From the NCBI GenBank assembly GCA_934215405.1, contig CAKPZU010000002.1:1-55634 (forward strand): a stretch of 55,634 nucleotides of DNA, written 5' to 3'. A program made the position numbers and the translations under genes. Each line of letters opens with the position of its first letter. Position 1 is the first letter of the stretch. The notes under the pieces were generated by a model that ran no database searches, was not told where the DNA came from, and saw nothing but the letters and a program-made list of their open reading frames with translations. Shown piece after piece: positions 25,187 through 35,256 of this stretch. This DNA comes from an uncultured Bacilli bacterium (GTDB lineage: Bacteria > Bacillota_I > Bacilli_A > RFN20 > CAG-631).

Positions 25187-26601
25187 CCTATTTTCACCTT
25201 AACTTTCAAATAAGGGCCACCAATTGATGTTTTAACAAATTCCTTATAGCCCTTGCCACAAGCCCCTGAGCCATATAAAGCAAAGTCATTACTAACCATG
25301 CTTACACTATTTAATAAATCAATAACATAGCCTGTAATTATAATTGGTGAAACAATTTTTCCGGTTAGCTTACCATCCTTTATTTCTCTTCCAACTAAAG
25401 CCTGGCATTGGATTCCCCAGTTTTTTGGATCTTCCATTCCACCAAGTGCTACATCAAGTAAAAAGCCATATTGAATAGAAGCTATCATATCCTTAAGATT
25501 ACTATCTTTACTTTCAAAATAAGTAGCTGTCATTCTAGTATATGCCTTTCTTTTAAAGCTTTCTCTTTTTCCATTTCCTGTTGGAAGAATATTTAATCTA
25601 CTAGCTGAAATAGCATCAGCAATTCCAGTTTTTAAAATACCATCTTGTATTTCAACTGTATCATGGGCCAATGTTCCTTCATCGTCAAAGAAATATGATG
25701 AAACATCATCATAAGGAATAGCTCCTTCATGCATTGTTACAAGTGGAGATCCAACCTGTTTATCAATAAATTGCTTGCCTAAAGCTCTATTTTTTACAAA
25801 CATGTCCATTTCAACACCATGTCCAAAGGCTTCATGGGCTATTAAGCCTGTAACATCAGGAGATGTGATACAATCATATTCTCCAGAAATTACATTAGTG
25901 GCATCAAGCAATAAAACGGCCATTTCATTAATACTTTTAATTTTTTTCTTTAGCTTATTTATTGCTTCACATAAAGACATTGCACTTTCAGCACCATAAT
26001 TGAATTTTGTAATATCATCCTTATTTACTATGCAAGTATACTTTGCATCTGCCCAAGCATAAACCTGGCTTAGATCCTTTTTACTTGAAATGAACATTTT
26101 TGATACCTTTAAATATTCAATATTAAATCTAGCTGAAATTATATATTCATTGTCTTCCATTTCATCATTTATTGTCATTTTGCAATCTTTAATAATTTCA
26201 TCTAAGCCAATACCCTCATATTTATCCATTTTAGAAAAATCTTTTTTTATTTCTTCCTCTTCGTATAGCTTAGTTTTAGATTTTTTAACATAAATAGCTT
26301 TATATACTAAATCATTTACATCAAGTGAGGAAATAATTCTACTACAAATATCTTCAACATCATCAATTCTATCAAATGAATATTCAGAAAAAAGTCCATC
26401 ATTAAAAACTCTAACAACAAATCCTCTTTCTTGAAAGTAATTATCATTAATAGCAACACTTTTTTCGCTTACCATTAATTCTTTTCCTTCACAATCAGTT
26501 GCAAGAATTGAAACATATTCAAATTTGTTTTCTAATATTTTTATGATTTTTTTAAATGAGCTATGATTGTGTTTAAGAAATTTTGATATTTCTTTATTCA
26601 T
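25183..26601 (-). CDS. tldD: TldD-type metallopeptidase, catalytic subunit
   Basis: 472 residues. The zinc site HEAFGH (256-261) is intact and followed by GVEMDMF. Other family blocks are SPDVTGLIAHE, PYDDVSSYFFDDEG, GNGKRESF and LGGMEDPKNWGIQCQ. It pairs with the adjacent tldE (4-bp overlap). The start has AGGTGATG and lies 9 bp after the alpha-galactosidase stop. No obvious precursor peptide is nearby, so the substrate is unknown; its place inside a sugar operon is unusual. Confidence 0.92.
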   Translation of the reverse strand: MNKEISKFLKHNHSSFKKIIKILENKFEYVSILATDCEGKELMVSEKSVAINDNYFQERGFVVRVFNDGLFSEYSFDRIDDVEDICSRIISSLDVNDLVYKAIYVKKSKTKLYEEEEIKKDFSKMDKYEGIGLDEIIKDCKMTINDEMEDNEYIISARFNIEYLKVSKMFISSKKDLSQVYAWADAKYTCIVNKDDITKFNYGAESAMSLCEAINKLKKKIKSINEMAVLLLDATNVISGEYDCITSPDVTGLIAHEAFGHGVEMDMFVKNRALGKQFIDKQVGSPLVTMHEGAIPYDDVSSYFFDDEGTLAHDTVEIQDGILKTGIADAISASRLNILPTGNGKRESFKRKAYTRMTATYFESKDSNLKDMIASIQYGFLLDVALGGMEDPKNWGIQCQALVGREIKDGKLTGKIVSPIIITGYVIDLLNSVSMVSNDFALYGSGACGKGYKEFVKTSIGGPYLKVKVKIG

Positions 26602-26610
26602 TTACATCAC

Positions 26611-28770
26611 CTATTCTTTTACTTGTTTAAAATGATACATTAATCCGTTGAAATCATAAGGATGACGAGGAAGTAAAATACCAACATTCATTAATTCACT
26701 TCCCATAAATCTTTCTTTAGTTTCAACATTTTCATATATTTTATTAGCATCTAATCCTTTTAATAATAAATAATCAAATTCATTAGTTGCAGCATTTAAA
26801 ATTCTAACATACATTACATATACTTCTTTTTTATTTTTTCTTACAAATGACCAAGCACAATCATTGCCATTAAATGGGCTTCTAAGGCGATAAAAGTCTG
26901 AATCATATATAACCTTTCTTAATGAAGCATATTCTTTAGTTTGCTTCTTTACCATTTCTCTTTCGCTTTCAGAAAGAATTTGTGGATTTAATTCATAGCC
27001 AAAGTTTGCAGACATAGCAACAATTCCACGAGTTTTAAATGGAGTTATTCTTCCTGTTTGATGATTTGGGGTAACAGATACATGTCCTACCATTGATGTT
27101 GGTGGATAAACGATTGATGTTCCATATTGAATGAATAATCTTTCAATAGCATCAGTATCATCGCTTGTCCAAATTTGTGGAGTATAATAAAGCATTGCTG
27201 GATCAAATCTTCCGCCACCACCTGAACAGCCTTCTATCATAATATTTGGATATTTAGTAGTAATTGTTTCTAAGACATAATATAAACCTAAAACATATTT
27301 ATGAGCTAATTGCTTATTATATGCTTCAGTAATATTTCTATTAAAGTCCCATTTAATATAAGAAATATTTGAATTATCAATTATATTACTTAATGAGTTA
27401 ATAATATAATCACAAACATCCCTTCTTGATAAATCTAAAACTAACTGACATCTTGAATAAATATGATCTCTTCCTTCAATTTTAATGGCATAATCTGGAT
27501 GAGCACGATATAAATCAGAATCAACTGATATCATTTCTGGTTCAAACCATAGGCCTAATTTCATATTATTATTTTTACAAATTTCACTTATTCTTTCAAG
27601 GCCATTTGGAAGCTTATTTGTATCAACAACCCAGTCTCCTAATGATGATTCATCATTATTTCTCTTCTTAAACCAGCCATCATCTAAAACAAACATTTCA
27701 ATTCCAAGTCCTTTAGCTGAGCTAATTAATTTTTCAAGCTTTTCTTCATTAAAATCAAAATATGTTGCTTCCCAGTTGTTAACAACAATTGGATGATGAT
27801 AATGCTTCTTTAATAAGCATTCATTATATAAACTATGATATTGAAGTGACATTCCATTTAATCCTGTATTTGAATAAACCATAACAACCTCTGGTGTAGC
27901 AAATGTATCATTGCTATATAAAGGCCATGAAAAGTCAAATGAGCTTATACCCATTTGGATTCTCGTAGTATTTCTTTGGTCAACCTCAATTGTTCCTTCA
28001 TAATTTCCAGAATAAACAAGATTAAAGCCATAAACCTCTCCAAAGTCTTCTGTAGCATCCTTTCTACATAATGCCATAAAAGGATTTAGCATATGCGATG
28101 AACTACATCTTCTTGATTCAATCTTACTAATTCCATGCCTTAATGGTGTAATTTCTATATGCCTTTCCTCACAATGTGTTCCCTTTAACTCTAAAAAATT
28201 AAATTTGTTATCTCTTAAATCTAATGAGCATGACATAGCTTTAGTAATATTAATTTTTTGATTACCCAAGTTTTTAATAACACAATGTCTTGTTAAAACA
28301 TTACGATCTCCATAAACATTATAATATAAATCAACCTCAACATTTGTTAATTCATCCTTTAATGTTATTTTTAATGAATCACAGCTTTCATCATCAAGAA
28401 GAGATGGCATTCCTTCAATTTTTGGCTTTTCTGCTAATATTTCATATGATTTAAATCTTAAATCTACTATTCTAGAGCCATTTTCTTGTTCAACCATAAT
28501 AGCTGGTATTCTAAAATCACCATAGCCAAATGATGGATATTCCTGTGGTAATGTATCTAAGCTAACACTTCTATTATAAAAATATTCATTTGGTGATGGT
28601 GAAAATCCTAACTCACGAGTAACCTGTAATCTTTCAGGGTGTAAAATTTCTGTTTTCTTACCATAATAAAGAGTTGTTAAAAATCTATTATCATAAATTC
28701 CAATTAAATAAGTAAAATCTTTACCATCTAATTGAAAAACATTACTTTTAACATGAAATATAACTGACAT
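26611..28770 (-). CDS. Alpha-galactosidase, GH36
   Basis: 719 residues, full length for family GH36. It hydrolyses terminal alpha-1,6-galactose from melibiose, raffinose and related oligosaccharides. The N-terminal beta-sandwich (1-320) precedes the TIM barrel with NNWEATYFDF, FVLDDGWF (360-367), LGLWFEPEM, the nucleophile in YIKWDFNRN (Asp475) and the acid/base region WTSDDTD (534-540). The C-terminal beta domain follows. There is no signal peptide, so the enzyme is cytoplasmic and works on imported sugar; no transporter lies in the window. It is 11 bp downstream of the isomerase-like gene, with GGAG before the ATG. Confidence 0.94.
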   Translation of the reverse strand: MSVIFHVKSNVFQLDGKDFTYLIGIYDNRFLTTLYYGKKTEILHPERLQVTRELGFSPSPNEYFYNRSVSLDTLPQEYPSFGYGDFRIPAIMVEQENGSRIVDLRFKSYEILAEKPKIEGMPSLLDDESCDSLKITLKDELTNVEVDLYYNVYGDRNVLTRHCVIKNLGNQKINITKAMSCSLDLRDNKFNFLELKGTHCEERHIEITPLRHGISKIESRRCSSSHMLNPFMALCRKDATEDFGEVYGFNLVYSGNYEGTIEVDQRNTTRIQMGISSFDFSWPLYSNDTFATPEVVMVYSNTGLNGMSLQYHSLYNECLLKKHYHHPIVVNNWEATYFDFNEEKLEKLISSAKGLGIEMFVLDDGWFKKRNNDESSLGDWVVDTNKLPNGLERISEICKNNNMKLGLWFEPEMISVDSDLYRAHPDYAIKIEGRDHIYSRCQLVLDLSRRDVCDYIINSLSNIIDNSNISYIKWDFNRNITEAYNKQLAHKYVLGLYYVLETITTKYPNIMIEGCSGGGGRFDPAMLYYTPQIWTSDDTDAIERLFIQYGTSIVYPPTSMVGHVSVTPNHQTGRITPFKTRGIVAMSANFGYELNPQILSESEREMVKKQTKEYASLRKVIYDSDFYRLRSPFNGNDCAWSFVRKNKKEVYVMYVRILNAATNEFDYLLLKGLDANKIYENVETKERFMGSELMNVGILLPRHPYDFNGLMYHFKQVKE

Positions 28771-28781
28771 TTTGTTTTCTC

Positions 28782-29627
28782 CTAACCATCTATTTTAGCT
28801 AAAATATTTTGAAGATATATTATTGTATCTTTAATATCTTTTTTTTGTTGTTCACCTGAAATTTCTCTTTCAATAGTTAAAGGACCACGATAATTAAATG
28901 AATGTAGCTTTCTAATAATATATTCAAAGTTTACTCTTCCAGTTCCAACCTTGTATTCCATTCCTAAATTATCACCATTTGTTGGATAATCACCATCTTT
29001 AACATGCATACCTACAACATATTGTCCAAATACATCAACAGCATCCATTGGATTTCCTTTTCCATATAATAATAGGTTGGCTGGATCTAAATTAATCTTT
29101 AAATTATCTAAGCCTCTTTTAGAAATGTCTTGAATTGCTCTTAAAATAGTAGTTGGTGTTTCTTGTCCTGTTTCAAAGCAAAAGTCAATATTATATTGCT
29201 TAGCATAGCTACATAAATCATATAAGCAATCTAAAATTTCATGATATTCGATAGTACTTGGATTTTCAGGCATAAAGCCCATATGAGTTGTTACTGTTTT
29301 TACATTTAGCATATTAGCAAAATCAATAACCTTCTTTAAGCCTTCCTTTCTTTCCTCTCTCCACTCCTTTGGTACTAAGCCAATTGTTTGTGGGCCAGAA
29401 ACAAAGTCCCAAACGGTTGGTCCTACAACCCAGCCTCCCCATAAGCCAGAAATTGTATATTTATCCTTAAACATTTCTTTGATTTTTAAAGCATTTTCCT
29501 TTGTACATAGTGGTACATTCCAGCAGCTCATTTGAATTTCACTTAAACCAATTTCATCAAGTTTTGCTGTTCCATTTGCTAAAATATCATCAATAGCTTC
29601 AATAATTCCTATTTTTAAATTATACAT
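28782..29627 (-). CDS. Sugar phosphate isomerase/epimerase-like TIM-barrel protein
   Basis: 281 residues of the xylose-isomerase-like TIM-barrel superfamily (AP_endonuc_2). Family features are SGLWGG, VKTVTTHMGFMPENP, DFCFETGQETP, KINLDPANLL, GMHVKDGDYP and GPLTIEREIS; the Glu, Asp, His and Glu residues are positioned as in the metal site of sugar epimerases. It is the first gene of the alpha-galactoside operon and the promoter with its palindrome lies directly upstream. The exact substrate cannot be read from sequence. Confidence 0.85.
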   Translation of the reverse strand: MYNLKIGIIEAIDDILANGTAKLDEIGLSEIQMSCWNVPLCTKENALKIKEMFKDKYTISGLWGGWVVGPTVWDFVSGPQTIGLVPKEWREERKEGLKKVIDFANMLNVKTVTTHMGFMPENPSTIEYHEILDCLYDLCSYAKQYNIDFCFETGQETPTTILRAIQDISKRGLDNLKINLDPANLLLYGKGNPMDAVDVFGQYVVGMHVKDGDYPTNGDNLGMEYKVGTGRVNFEYIIRKLHSFNYRGPLTIEREISGEQQKKDIKDTIIYLQNILAKIDG

Positions 29628-29655
29628 AACTAATCTCCTTATTTTATTTAACTAA

Positions 29656-29697
29656 AATATACCACAATAGGATTTTATTAACAATATCATTGTTAAT
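29656..29697 (-). promoter_or_regulatory. Promoter and palindromic operator of the alpha-galactosidase operon
   Basis: On the minus strand TTGTTA (29679-29684), 17 bp, TATATT (29656-29661). The -35 is inside a perfect 9-3-9 palindrome (29677-29697; arm ATTAACAAT), so a dimeric repressor bound there would block RNA polymerase. No regulator gene is adjacent. Confidence 0.7.
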
Positions 29698-29727
29698 TAT
29701 AATTATGCTAAAATTAATGAATAAATT

Positions 29728-29758
29728 AAAAAGCAGATTATTATGTACCTGCTTTTTT
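29728..29758. terminator. Terminator after the DUF1540 gene
   Basis: AAAAAGCAG (29728-29736) and CTGCTTTTT (29749-29757) form a perfect 9-bp stem with T tracts on either strand. It lies 4 bp after the DUF1540 stop on the minus strand. Confidence 0.85.
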
Positions 29759-29761
29759 CGG

Positions 29762-30049
29762 TTATTTTTTTCTATAAGTTGAACACCATGCATCAGAATC
29801 TATTTTAACTTCACTGGCTTTACAGCAGTTATCATTATTATAATAGCAAGATTCCTCATTACAATTTATTGCTGTCTCCATATCACTATAGTCAGGATAT
29901 TTTTCACTTGCAAATTCTTCATTTACATCGCTATTTCTTCTTTGATATGAAGCACATATAGCATCATCATCTAAAACTATTGATTGCTTTGTGCAAGACA
30001 TACAACAATTATGTTTACAGCTTCTTTCATTACATTTTAATTTACTCAT
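29762..30049 (-). CDS. DUF1540 protein with two Cys-rich modules
   Basis: 95 residues. Two copies of the short DUF1540 motif: LKCNERSCKHNCCMSCTKQ with AICASY (about 3-36), and INCNEESCYYNNDNCCKAS with AWCSTY (about 61-92), each with about five cysteines suited to a metal or Fe-S centre. Function unknown; common in anaerobic Firmicutes. AGGAGG precedes the ATG. It lies 45 bp behind fhs and just before the terminator, so it is probably the tail of the yfhO-fhs transcript. Confidence 0.9.
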   Translation of the reverse strand: MSKLKCNERSCKHNCCMSCTKQSIVLDDDAICASYQRRNSDVNEEFASEKYPDYSDMETAINCNEESCYYNNDNCCKASEVKIDSDAWCSTYRKK

Positions 30050-30094
30050 ACTTTGCCTCCTAAAAATAGTATGGAGTAAATTATCTATTTTATA

Positions 30095-31762
30095 CTAAAA
30101 TATTCCTACAGAATTTCCATTTTCATCTAAATCAATTTTTAAAGCTGCTGGAGATTTTGGAAGCCCTGGCATTGTCATTATTTTTCCAGTAACTGCCACT
30201 AAAAAGCCAGCTCCAATTGAAGGTGTTATTTCTCTTACATGAATAGTAAAATCTCTTGGTCTTCCAAATAAAGTAGGATCATCTGATAATGATGCAGGAG
30301 TTTTAGCAATACATATTGCAAGCTTATCCCAGCCATATTCCTTATAGGCTTTTATTTGTTCTATCGCAAGAGGAGATAGCTCAACATTTTTGGCACCATA
30401 AACGATACTAGCCACCTTATTAAGCTTTTCTTCAATTGAATCATTTAAATCATAAATTTGCTTAAAATCATTTGGCTCATTAACGAGCTTTAATACATGA
30501 CGTGCTAAATCTATTCCACCATTTCCACCATTTTCCCAAACTGATGATAATTCGATAGGATAATTATTTTTTAAGCACCAGTCGTATAAGGCTTTAACTT
30601 CCGCATCACTATCTGTTGGAAATTTATTAATAGCAATAACAAATGGTAATTTAAAGGCTTGTATAGTCTCTATATGCTTTTGTAAATTACATGTACCTTT
30701 AAGCATAGCTTCAACATTTTCTTCATTTAAATTATCCTTTGTAACTCCACCATGATATTTTAAAGCTCTAATAGTAGCAACTAATACCACAGCACTTGGC
30801 TTAATATTAGCAACCCTACATTTTATATCAAAAAACTTTTCAGCTCCTAAATCTGCTCCAAAGCCAGCTTCAGTAACAACATATTTACTTAAATGCATTC
30901 CCATTTTTGTGGCAACAATTGAATTACATCCATGAGCAATATTAGCAAAAGGTCCACCATGAATTAATACAGGTCCTCCTTCAAGCGTTTGTACTAAATT
31001 AGGCTTAAAGGCATCCTTTAATAATAAAGTAATACAGCCTCCAACCTTTAAATCCTTAACAGTAACTGGCTTTTTATCATATGTATAGCCAATTACAATT
31101 CTATCGATTCTATTTCTTAAATCCTTATAATCTGTAGCTAAGCATAAAATAGCCATTATTTCACTAGCAACAGTAATATTAAAGCCATCCTTACGAGGAA
31201 TTCCATCAAATTTTGAGCCCTTTCCAATTTCAATAAACCTTAAAGCACGATCGTTTAAATCTAAACAACGCTTAAATGTAATATTATTAGGGTCTATATT
31301 TAATTCATTTCCTTGATAAATGTGATTATCTATAATTGCACAAATAGCATTGTTAGCTGTAGTTATAGCATGGATATCACCAGTAAAATGGAGATTTATT
31401 TCATCCATAGGCATAACTTGCGCATATCCGCCACCTGCTGCTCCACCTTTAATTCCCATAACTGGGCCTAAAGATGGCTCCCTTAATACACAAATAGCAT
31501 CTTCATTCATTTTATGTAAAGCTTCCGCTAAACCAATGCAAGTTGTAGTTTTACCCTCTCCTGCTGGAGTTGGAGTAATCGCTGTAACTAAAATAACCTT
31601 ACCATTTTTTGACGGCCTTTTAAAAACATCAAAATTAATTTTTGCTTTGTATTTACCATAGCAATCATACTCGCCTTCAGTTAAATCTAGTTTTTTAGCA
31701 ATTTCATTAATGTTTTTCATTTTTGCTTCTTGAGCAATTTGTAAATCACTTTTATATTCCAT
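30095..31762 (-). CDS. fhs: Formate--tetrahydrofolate ligase
   Basis: 555 residues, typical length. It makes 10-formyl-THF from formate, THF and ATP, feeding purines and formyl-Met. The P-loop TPTPAGEGKTTT lies at about 64-75, followed by LREPSLGPVMGIKGGAAGGGY and other conserved blocks (HFTGDIHAIT, NIAHGCNS, TEAGFGADLGAEKF). Its AUG directly follows the yfhO stop (TAG-ATG), and its Shine-Dalgarno (AAAGGAGG) is written within the last codons of yfhO, so translation must be coupled to it. The pairing of a cell-wall gene with one-carbon metabolism is unusual. Confidence 0.96.
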   Translation of the reverse strand: MEYKSDLQIAQEAKMKNINEIAKKLDLTEGEYDCYGKYKAKINFDVFKRPSKNGKVILVTAITPTPAGEGKTTTCIGLAEALHKMNEDAICVLREPSLGPVMGIKGGAAGGGYAQVMPMDEINLHFTGDIHAITTANNAICAIIDNHIYQGNELNIDPNNITFKRCLDLNDRALRFIEIGKGSKFDGIPRKDGFNITVASEIMAILCLATDYKDLRNRIDRIVIGYTYDKKPVTVKDLKVGGCITLLLKDAFKPNLVQTLEGGPVLIHGGPFANIAHGCNSIVATKMGMHLSKYVVTEAGFGADLGAEKFFDIKCRVANIKPSAVVLVATIRALKYHGGVTKDNLNEENVEAMLKGTCNLQKHIETIQAFKLPFVIAINKFPTDSDAEVKALYDWCLKNNYPIELSSVWENGGNGGIDLARHVLKLVNEPNDFKQIYDLNDSIEEKLNKVASIVYGAKNVELSPLAIEQIKAYKEYGWDKLAICIAKTPASLSDDPTLFGRPRDFTIHVREITPSIGAGFLVAVTGKIMTMPGLPKSPAALKIDLDENGNSVGIF

Positions 31763-34700
31763 CTATTTTCCTCCTTTTTTAAAGATATTCTTTATTTTTT
31801 TAATTAATGTATTTATTTTATTATTAAAATCACTTATTTCTTCCTTTTCTATTTCTTCTTGCTTTAAATTGTATTTTTCATTTATTAATCTTTCGTTTGC
31901 TAATATGTCTAATGTCCTTTTTTTATAAATATAGCATAAAGCGATTAGTAATAAAATGCCACTGCCTGTAAAAATTAATCCTTCCTTTAGCTTTGGAGTA
32001 AAATATTTTAATGAATAGTTAGCAGTGCCACTTTTCACAACAAATCCTATAAATCCACCATTAACATTAAATATTTCTTGTTTTTCTCCATTAGCATATA
32101 ATGTCCAACCATCATCATAAGGAATATTTGTAACACCAATTCTATTTTCAGTTTCTTCGCTTGTAAAGGTAAATGTATTCTTTTTATATTTAACATCTTT
32201 AAATAAATGTTTATTAACCTCATCTTGCCTTGCTTGAATTGCTTTTTGTGAGCAATATGTTATGTTAATATCACTACTTAAAGATCCATTCAAAAATACC
32301 TTGTCAAACGTTGTGTCTGAAAGAAATTCTATTACTATTTTATCAAATGGCTGGTCAATATAAAAGCCTCTTTGTAATTTCCATTCGTAATTTACCTTAC
32401 TTAAAGAGTTGTTACTATGCATATGCGCATCTTGCGTTATTAGTTTATCTCCATTATAAATACTAATTAAAGTCTTTGGCCCTAATTTGAAAGGAATATT
32501 TATAAAATATTGATTTGCTGATGAAGCATCACTGCATGGTTTCTCCTTACCATCCTTTAATTTTAAAATTAATTGATCACCAAATCTTTTCTTATCCTCC
32601 CAACGTTTATGGAAAAATTGTGAATAAGAAGGCAAAATACTTGATATTTCCTTTTGGGTAAAACCATTACTAGTTAATTTATATTCATGGCGCTTATAAT
32701 CTTTTTCCTTAGAATAATCTTCACGTGGAGAAAAATACAAATCAAAATTAGATTGATAAAATGTTTTATAGGTTGTTTGATAACTACTAATACTTTTAAT
32801 ATTATCATAATCCTTGATTGCTTCTACTCCATCATCTAATAAAATAGCATACTTACTATATAACTCTTCATATAGTGTTGCAACACTTCCGGTTCCAGCG
32901 CTTGATGATTTTATATAACTATCTAAAGTATATCCAATTCCTATAAATTGTTCATTAATATAAACATCATAATTATCATTGCTCTTATATAGTTTGTAAT
33001 TCCATCCTAAATTTAAATTATATTCTTGCTTTTCTTCATCACTTCTTGTTCGACCATCAAAATATACTGTTCTATCGCGATAAGACTCATTATTATCATT
33101 GTTTATATCATCCTTATCAATTACATAGTATTTTGTTCCAATATATTGATCTAGCCAATACCTTTTTTCGTGATTACCCATAGTCCAACCACCGCCATAA
33201 GCCATTCTTGAGCGATTCTTAAATGTATCAAGATTAAAATTATATGTTGATGAAAAAGTTGAAGCACCATTATAGTTTAATTGTGTTGGTAAAGTCATTG
33301 TAACTCTTGTTGCTTCAGTATTCATTATTCTATAAAAGCTATCATCTTCATCTTTAACTTCCTTAATAATATTTTTTAAATCTGTATAATCTGGCTGTGA
33401 CAAATAATAAGTATTCCATTTAGCATAGCCTTTGTTTTCAATAGTAATTAAAATTGAAGCTCCAACTTCAATAATTACAAAGAATGTCATTACCTTTTTA
33501 ACAACTCCTGCTTTAAATATTTTAAAGCGATAGAAAAACCACACAATTGCCATAAAGACTAATTCAGCAATCATAATTAAAAACATTTCATTGATTTTAG
33601 TCCCAGGAATATAGTTATTATATGGTAAATGCCCACTTTTTTTAGAAAGAATAAAAGCAATTAAAGCAAATGTATAATTAAGAATTAAATTGATTGTAAC
33701 AAACCTTCTATCAACATTTTCATATTTATCAAGGGTAGGAATAATAAAGATAATTCCTAAAATGACAATCCAAAACTGCCATCTTCCATACAAGCCTGTA
33801 AAAGCAAAGGCCATATGATAAGTAAATGGAATAAATGGTAGTAATAGACATACAATCACTCCAAAAATAGCCCATGGCCTTTTACTTTTTATTACATTAT
33901 AAATACTTGGTACTAAAAGCATTGTTAAAGGTGTTGTTATAAAAAAGCCACCTAAGGTATTATCTAAAGCTACATTATCAAACATGACATTATCCCAACA
34001 ACTAGTATTCATAAAAATCCAGTTTGATAAAATATACCCAATATTGTTTTTTCCAGGGACTGTCATATTTGAATATGATCTATCATTCCATATAAAAATT
34101 TTAGCAAATAAATCATCTAAGTTTTCAACACTTAAAATATCTTTTATAGATTTTGCTTCTCCAAGCACTAGTTTTCCATCTATCTTACTAGGATTTTTAA
34201 AAATTGTTGATAAAATTCCAATTAAATAATTAACCCCTGTTTGTGTTCTATTAGTTGTTTTAATTACCTCAAGGGATGGAAGCAAGCAAATTGCTGCCAT
34301 CATTACGCCAACTAATGAAAAAGCAATACCCTGTAATAATACACCCCATCTGACTTTAGCACTATAGCCTCTTTTTTTATTAATTCCATAAATATATATC
34401 CAACGATAAATAGCATAAAATGCTCCAAATATACAAATGTTAACTAAAAAGAAATAGTTAGACATTCCACATAAAAATATAGATATTGTTAAGAGCCATC
34501 CTTTTCTTTCCTTTAAGCACTTTTCTATTCCTATAAAGAATAAAGGGAAAAAGGCAATAATATCGCCAAAATGGAACCATAAATAAAATAATGAAAAGCC
34601 TGAGAAAGCATAAATCAAACCACCAACTCTAGATATTTTATAGCTTACGCCAAAATACTTTTTTAGTAATATATACATAAAGAAGCCACCCAAAGCAAAT

Positions 34701-35107
34701 TTAAATACCATATGGAAGAAAATGCCTTGATATAATAATTTTTCTGGCCATAAACAAAGTAAATAAAATAAAGGTGAAAAAACATAATAAAAGCTTTGAG
34801 TTCCTAAATAGTTTGCTCCTAAGTAATTCGTAAAATCATACAAAGGATATTCACCAGTTTTTATAAAATTCCAAAACACATAATATCCTTGAGAATAAAA
34901 CGCATATGTTTGTAGCGTGTAATCACCAGTCATTGGTATAGTAAAATGATTAGTAATAGCAATTATTGAAAAGAAAAATAAACCAATTAAATAAATATAG
35001 AAAAAGGCCCTTACATTTTCATTATTATAAGCCTTAATTGCTAGTTCCTTTATTTTTTCAAAAAGATTTACCATCACATTTTTAATTTTATCTATTATCT
35101 TTTGCAT
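31763..35107 (-). CDS. YfhO-family membrane protein (putative polymer glycosyltransferase)
   Basis: 1114 residues with about 12-14 membrane helices in the first half and near the end (LIFTGSGILLLIALCYIY), and a large extracellular part between. The GT-C-like start is recognisable: FTIPMTGDYTLQTYAFYSQG, YLGANYLGTQSFYYVFSPLFYL. In Bacillus subtilis YfhO works with the lipid-sugar synthase CsbB to glycosylate lipoteichoic acid; here a CsbB-like GT2 gene is divergent and adjacent, which supports the same job. A TATAAT at 35139-35144 serves this direction. It overlaps nothing but abuts fhs exactly. Confidence 0.87.
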   Translation of the reverse strand: MQKIIDKIKNVMVNLFEKIKELAIKAYNNENVRAFFYIYLIGLFFFSIIAITNHFTIPMTGDYTLQTYAFYSQGYYVFWNFIKTGEYPLYDFTNYLGANYLGTQSFYYVFSPLFYLLCLWPEKLLYQGIFFHMVFKFALGGFFMYILLKKYFGVSYKISRVGGLIYAFSGFSLFYLWFHFGDIIAFFPLFFIGIEKCLKERKGWLLTISIFLCGMSNYFFLVNICIFGAFYAIYRWIYIYGINKKRGYSAKVRWGVLLQGIAFSLVGVMMAAICLLPSLEVIKTTNRTQTGVNYLIGILSTIFKNPSKIDGKLVLGEAKSIKDILSVENLDDLFAKIFIWNDRSYSNMTVPGKNNIGYILSNWIFMNTSCWDNVMFDNVALDNTLGGFFITTPLTMLLVPSIYNVIKSKRPWAIFGVIVCLLLPFIPFTYHMAFAFTGLYGRWQFWIVILGIIFIIPTLDKYENVDRRFVTINLILNYTFALIAFILSKKSGHLPYNNYIPGTKINEMFLIMIAELVFMAIVWFFYRFKIFKAGVVKKVMTFFVIIEVGASILITIENKGYAKWNTYYLSQPDYTDLKNIIKEVKDEDDSFYRIMNTEATRVTMTLPTQLNYNGASTFSSTYNFNLDTFKNRSRMAYGGGWTMGNHEKRYWLDQYIGTKYYVIDKDDINNDNNESYRDRTVYFDGRTRSDEEKQEYNLNLGWNYKLYKSNDNYDVYINEQFIGIGYTLDSYIKSSSAGTGSVATLYEELYSKYAILLDDGVEAIKDYDNIKSISSYQTTYKTFYQSNFDLYFSPREDYSKEKDYKRHEYKLTSNGFTQKEISSILPSYSQFFHKRWEDKKRFGDQLILKLKDGKEKPCSDASSANQYFINIPFKLGPKTLISIYNGDKLITQDAHMHSNNSLSKVNYEWKLQRGFYIDQPFDKIVIEFLSDTTFDKVFLNGSLSSDINITYCSQKAIQARQDEVNKHLFKDVKYKKNTFTFTSEETENRIGVTNIPYDDGWTLYANGEKQEIFNVNGGFIGFVVKSGTANYSLKYFTPKLKEGLIFTGSGILLLIALCYIYKKRTLDILANERLINEKYNLKQEEIEKEEISDFNNKINTLIKKIKNIFKKGGK

Positions 35108-35201
35108 TGTTACTACCCCTTTAATATGCCTTTCCTATATTATACACATTTTAAATTTTTTTTTACACCATATAAATATTATAATATTTATTTATAATCA
35201 T

Positions 35202-35230
35202 TTGCTCATATTAGTAAAATATCATATAAT
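35202..35230 (+). promoter_or_regulatory. Promoter of the GT2 gene
   Basis: TTGCTC (35202-35207), 17-bp spacer, TATAAT (35225-35230). The ATG at 35257 follows an AAGGAGG ribosome site. A minus-strand TATAAT for yfhO lies at 35139-35144, making the spacer a divergent promoter region. Confidence 0.6.
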
Positions 35231-35256
35231 TATATTAACACAAGGAGGATTTAACT

